Shown here: one piece after another, positions 62,406 to 64,000 of the stretch
Position numbering within the stretch: the stretch's first letter is position 1
Layout of the letters: each line of letters starts with the position of its first letter
Source: Actinosynnema sp. ALI-1.44
GTDB taxonomy: Bacteria > Actinomycetota > Actinomycetes > Mycobacteriales > Pseudonocardiaceae
Assembly (NCBI RefSeq): GCF_001984155.1
Contig: NZ_MTQO01000053.1
Location: forward strand, 310,001-374,000
Direction of reading: 5' to 3'
DNA: 64,000 nt
The notes under the pieces: model-generated
The model's input: the letters and a program-made list of their open reading frames with translations, nothing else
What the model was told of the DNA's origin: nothing
Databases searched by the model: none
Program-made: the position numbers and the translations under genes

Positions 62406-62555
62406 TCAGCGAAGGTGGTTGGCCTGCTGGTGCTGCGCGATCATGATCAGCTCGTGACGCATCGCGGGCGTCGCGGCACTGTCGATCGCACGGTTGACTG
62501 CTCGCCGGGTACGGGCCTCGGCGCGGCGGGCACGAATCTTGGCGGCGATGTTCAC
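62406..62555 (-). CDS. Small basic protein, unknown
   Basis: 49 residues from the GTG at 62555 (AGGGG about 10 bases upstream): VNIAAKIRARRAEARTRRAV then NRAIDSAATPAMRHELIMIA. Arg-rich amphipathic helices, no membrane segment. Resembles small Pseudonocardiaceae proteins of unknown role from memory. Longer frame to 62654 is less likely. Confidence 0.5.
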   Translation of the reverse strand: MNIAAKIRARRAEARTRRAVNRAIDSAATPAMRHELIMIAQHQQANHLR

Positions 62556-62742
62556 AGGTACTGCACCCCTTGGCTTGTGTCTCGGTGGTTCTGTACCTAT
62601 TATGCGCGCTCGCGCCCGAGAATGCACCCGATTGTCCGGTGATATGACGCACACGCCGACGATTCGTTGGTCAAAGAGGGTGCTCGGCCGGACATGTCGT
62701 CTTATCCCGCCGTCTACCTGGCGGACTAGAGTTCGTTAGACG

Positions 62743-63939
62743 TCACTCCTCGCGGCCCAACAGGAAGCGTCCGAAGTGCGGCACGGTGAACGCGATCCGG
62801 CCCCGTTCGGCGGAGTACACGAGGCCCTTCTTGATCAAGCTGTCCCGTGCGGGCGACAGCGACGACGGCTTGCGCCCCAGGAAGACAGCGATGTCCGTGG
62901 TGCTGACGCCCTCGTCGCGCCCCTCGGTCAGCTCGGCTATCGCCCGCAGGTACTCCCGCTCGGCGGGCGTCGCGCGTTCGTAGCGTGAGCCGAAGAACCC
63001 GACGGCCAGTTCCGTCTCCGCCTCCGGCGCCGCCACCTGCACGTCCTCGGCCGTGATCGGATCGCTGGGCGCGGCGTCCCACGCCGCCTTGCCGTACGCC
63101 TGGATGAAGTACGGATAACCGCCGGACGCCTCGAACAAGGCGTCCAACGCGTCCGAGGTGATGTCCGCGTCCTCACGGGTGACCGGCGCGAGGATCGCCT
63201 GGTGGGCATCCTCCTGGTCGAGCCGGTCGATCCGGACGTACCGGAACAGCCTTTCCGAGTAAGACTTGCTCGCCGACAACACCGCGGGCAGGTGCGGCAG
63301 CCCCGCCCCGACGACCACGAGCGGCGCCTGGTTCTGCGACAGCTCGTGGCAGGCGGCGCACATCGCGGACACGTCATCGGGCAGCAGGTCCTGCATCTCG
63401 TCGATCAGCAGCGCGACCCCGGTTCCCACGTCCTGCGCGAGTTCGGCGACGTCGGTGAACAACTCGACCAGGTCGATCTCGATGTCGCCGGAGTCCGCCC
63501 GTCCGTTGGCCGCGGGCACGTCGATACCGGGTTGCCAGCGGTCCCGCAGCTTGGCGCCCTCCGGCGCGGCCCGCAGCGCAAACGCTTTCAGCACGCCGAG
63601 GACGTGTTCGACGCGATCCGGCGCGCGGTGCCGCACGGCCAGATCCCGTACGGCGCGGTGCAGGGCGGCGGACAGCGGCCTGCGCAGATCCGCGTCGGGG
63701 CGTGCTTCGATCTTGCCCGCGCCCCAGCCGCGTTTGAGCGCCATCGACCGGAGTTCGCCGAGCAGCACGGTCTTGCCGACACCCCGCAGGCCGGTCAGGA
63801 CAAGGCTGCGCTCCGGCCGCCCGCGTGCGATGCGTTCCAGCACGACCTCGAAGGCGGCGACTTCCTTGTCCCGACCGGCGAGCTCGGGCGGGCGCTGGCC
63901 CGCGCCGGGAGCGAACGGGTTGCGTACCGGGTCCATCAT
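62743..63939 (-). CDS. AAA+ ATPase with C-terminal winged-helix region
   Basis: 398 residues. Walker A LTGLRGVGKTVLL (near 48-60), Walker B VALLIDEMQDLLP (near 193), sensor-like PLVVVGAGLPHL, and a C-terminal tail LTEGRDEGVSTTDIAVFLGRK ... SLIKKGLVYSAERGRIAFTV that looks like a winged helix. Resembles the Orc1/Cdc6-like or STAND-related archaeal-type ATPase group (PF01637 type) found singly in actinobacteria. Role unknown; there is no adjacent effector within the window. Confidence 0.85.
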   Translation of the reverse strand: MMDPVRNPFAPGAGQRPPELAGRDKEVAAFEVVLERIARGRPERSLVLTGLRGVGKTVLLGELRSMALKRGWGAGKIEARPDADLRRPLSAALHRAVRDLAVRHRAPDRVEHVLGVLKAFALRAAPEGAKLRDRWQPGIDVPAANGRADSGDIEIDLVELFTDVAELAQDVGTGVALLIDEMQDLLPDDVSAMCAACHELSQNQAPLVVVGAGLPHLPAVLSASKSYSERLFRYVRIDRLDQEDAHQAILAPVTREDADITSDALDALFEASGGYPYFIQAYGKAAWDAAPSDPITAEDVQVAAPEAETELAVGFFGSRYERATPAEREYLRAIAELTEGRDEGVSTTDIAVFLGRKPSSLSPARDSLIKKGLVYSAERGRIAFTVPHFGRFLLGREE

Positions 63940-64000
63940 CGGAAGGTATCGGCCTGTCTAGCGTCGATCCGATATTCCCGGATACATCGGTACGGCGTGT

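Noticed and set aside
1-64000. CRISPR array, rRNA or insertion sequence
   Set aside because: No regular short repeat-spacer pattern, rRNA stretch, transposase motif or flanking inverted repeats were seen by eye.

Overview
The window is about 64 kb of high-GC actinobacterial chromosome, most likely from the Pseudonocardiaceae (Lentzea, Kibdelosporangium, Allokutzneria or Saccharothrix type); this placement is inference from gene content. The evidence is the high G+C at third codon positions, frequent GTG and TTG starts, tandem PhoX phosphatases, paired dynamin-like GTPases, and a housekeeping block ordered as I remember it in Mycobacterium tuberculosis: ino1 - padR - DUF5318 - ponA - GT87 - rpsF - ssb - rpsR - rplI - dnaB (here 17.8-32.7 kb, inverted). 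That block lies tens of kb from oriC in mycobacteria; no oriC or dnaA is visible here.

Layout. 1-4.5 kb: a MacS-like sensor kinase cut by the left edge, an AI-2E-family permease overlapping it, and a divergent beta-repeat membrane protein. 4.6-10.1 kb: three exported proteins, the largest (1223 aa) built from about 17 tandem 51-residue repeats. 10.2-17.8 kb: accessory metabolism and resistance (degenerate GGDEF protein, LigB/DODA dioxygenase, methyltransferase, PAF-AH-like hydrolase, MFS exporter with divergent double-Lrp regulator, TetR with divergent TetX-like monooxygenase and a 17-bp operator candidate). 17.8-22.5 kb: dnaB carrying an intein, then rplI, rpsR, ssb and rpsF. 22.5-32.7 kb: exported protein, AP endonuclease, two GT87 mannosyltransferase-like proteins, class A PBP, DUF5318, PadR, and inositol-phosphate synthase ending in a bidirectional terminator. 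32.8-38.4 kb: two Tat-exported PhoX-like proteins and an ECF sigma/anti-sigma pair.

38.5-44.5 kb: a DprA-like/ComF-like pair of lower G+C, an SDR, a TRZ/ATZ amidohydrolase, and an unknown gene - trmB - NOS-like unit whose last gene is frameshifted and lacks the heme-ligating cysteine. 44.7-49.1 kb: ABC-2 exporter, NarL-type two-component pair, small membrane protein. 49.1-53.1 kb: dynamin / GrpE-like / dynamin operon. 53.1-58.3 kb: remnant of an XRE-type regulator, pckG, an acidic DxDxDG-repeat protein, a two-repeat septum-formation-type lipoprotein. 58.4-64 kb: DUF3311/SSS monocarboxylate-type transporter, lipoprotein, MarR-GNAT fusion, a 25-codon ROK kinase fragment, and an AAA+ ATPase.

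Strongest leads for follow-up: the decayed or neofunctionalised NOS oxygenase, the DprA-ComF pair, the class 3 dnaB intein with two inserted Cys4 clusters, the 51-residue-repeat surface protein cluster, and the dynamin/GrpE-like operon without a DnaK partner. No CRISPR array, rRNA, convincing tRNA or insertion sequence was found.
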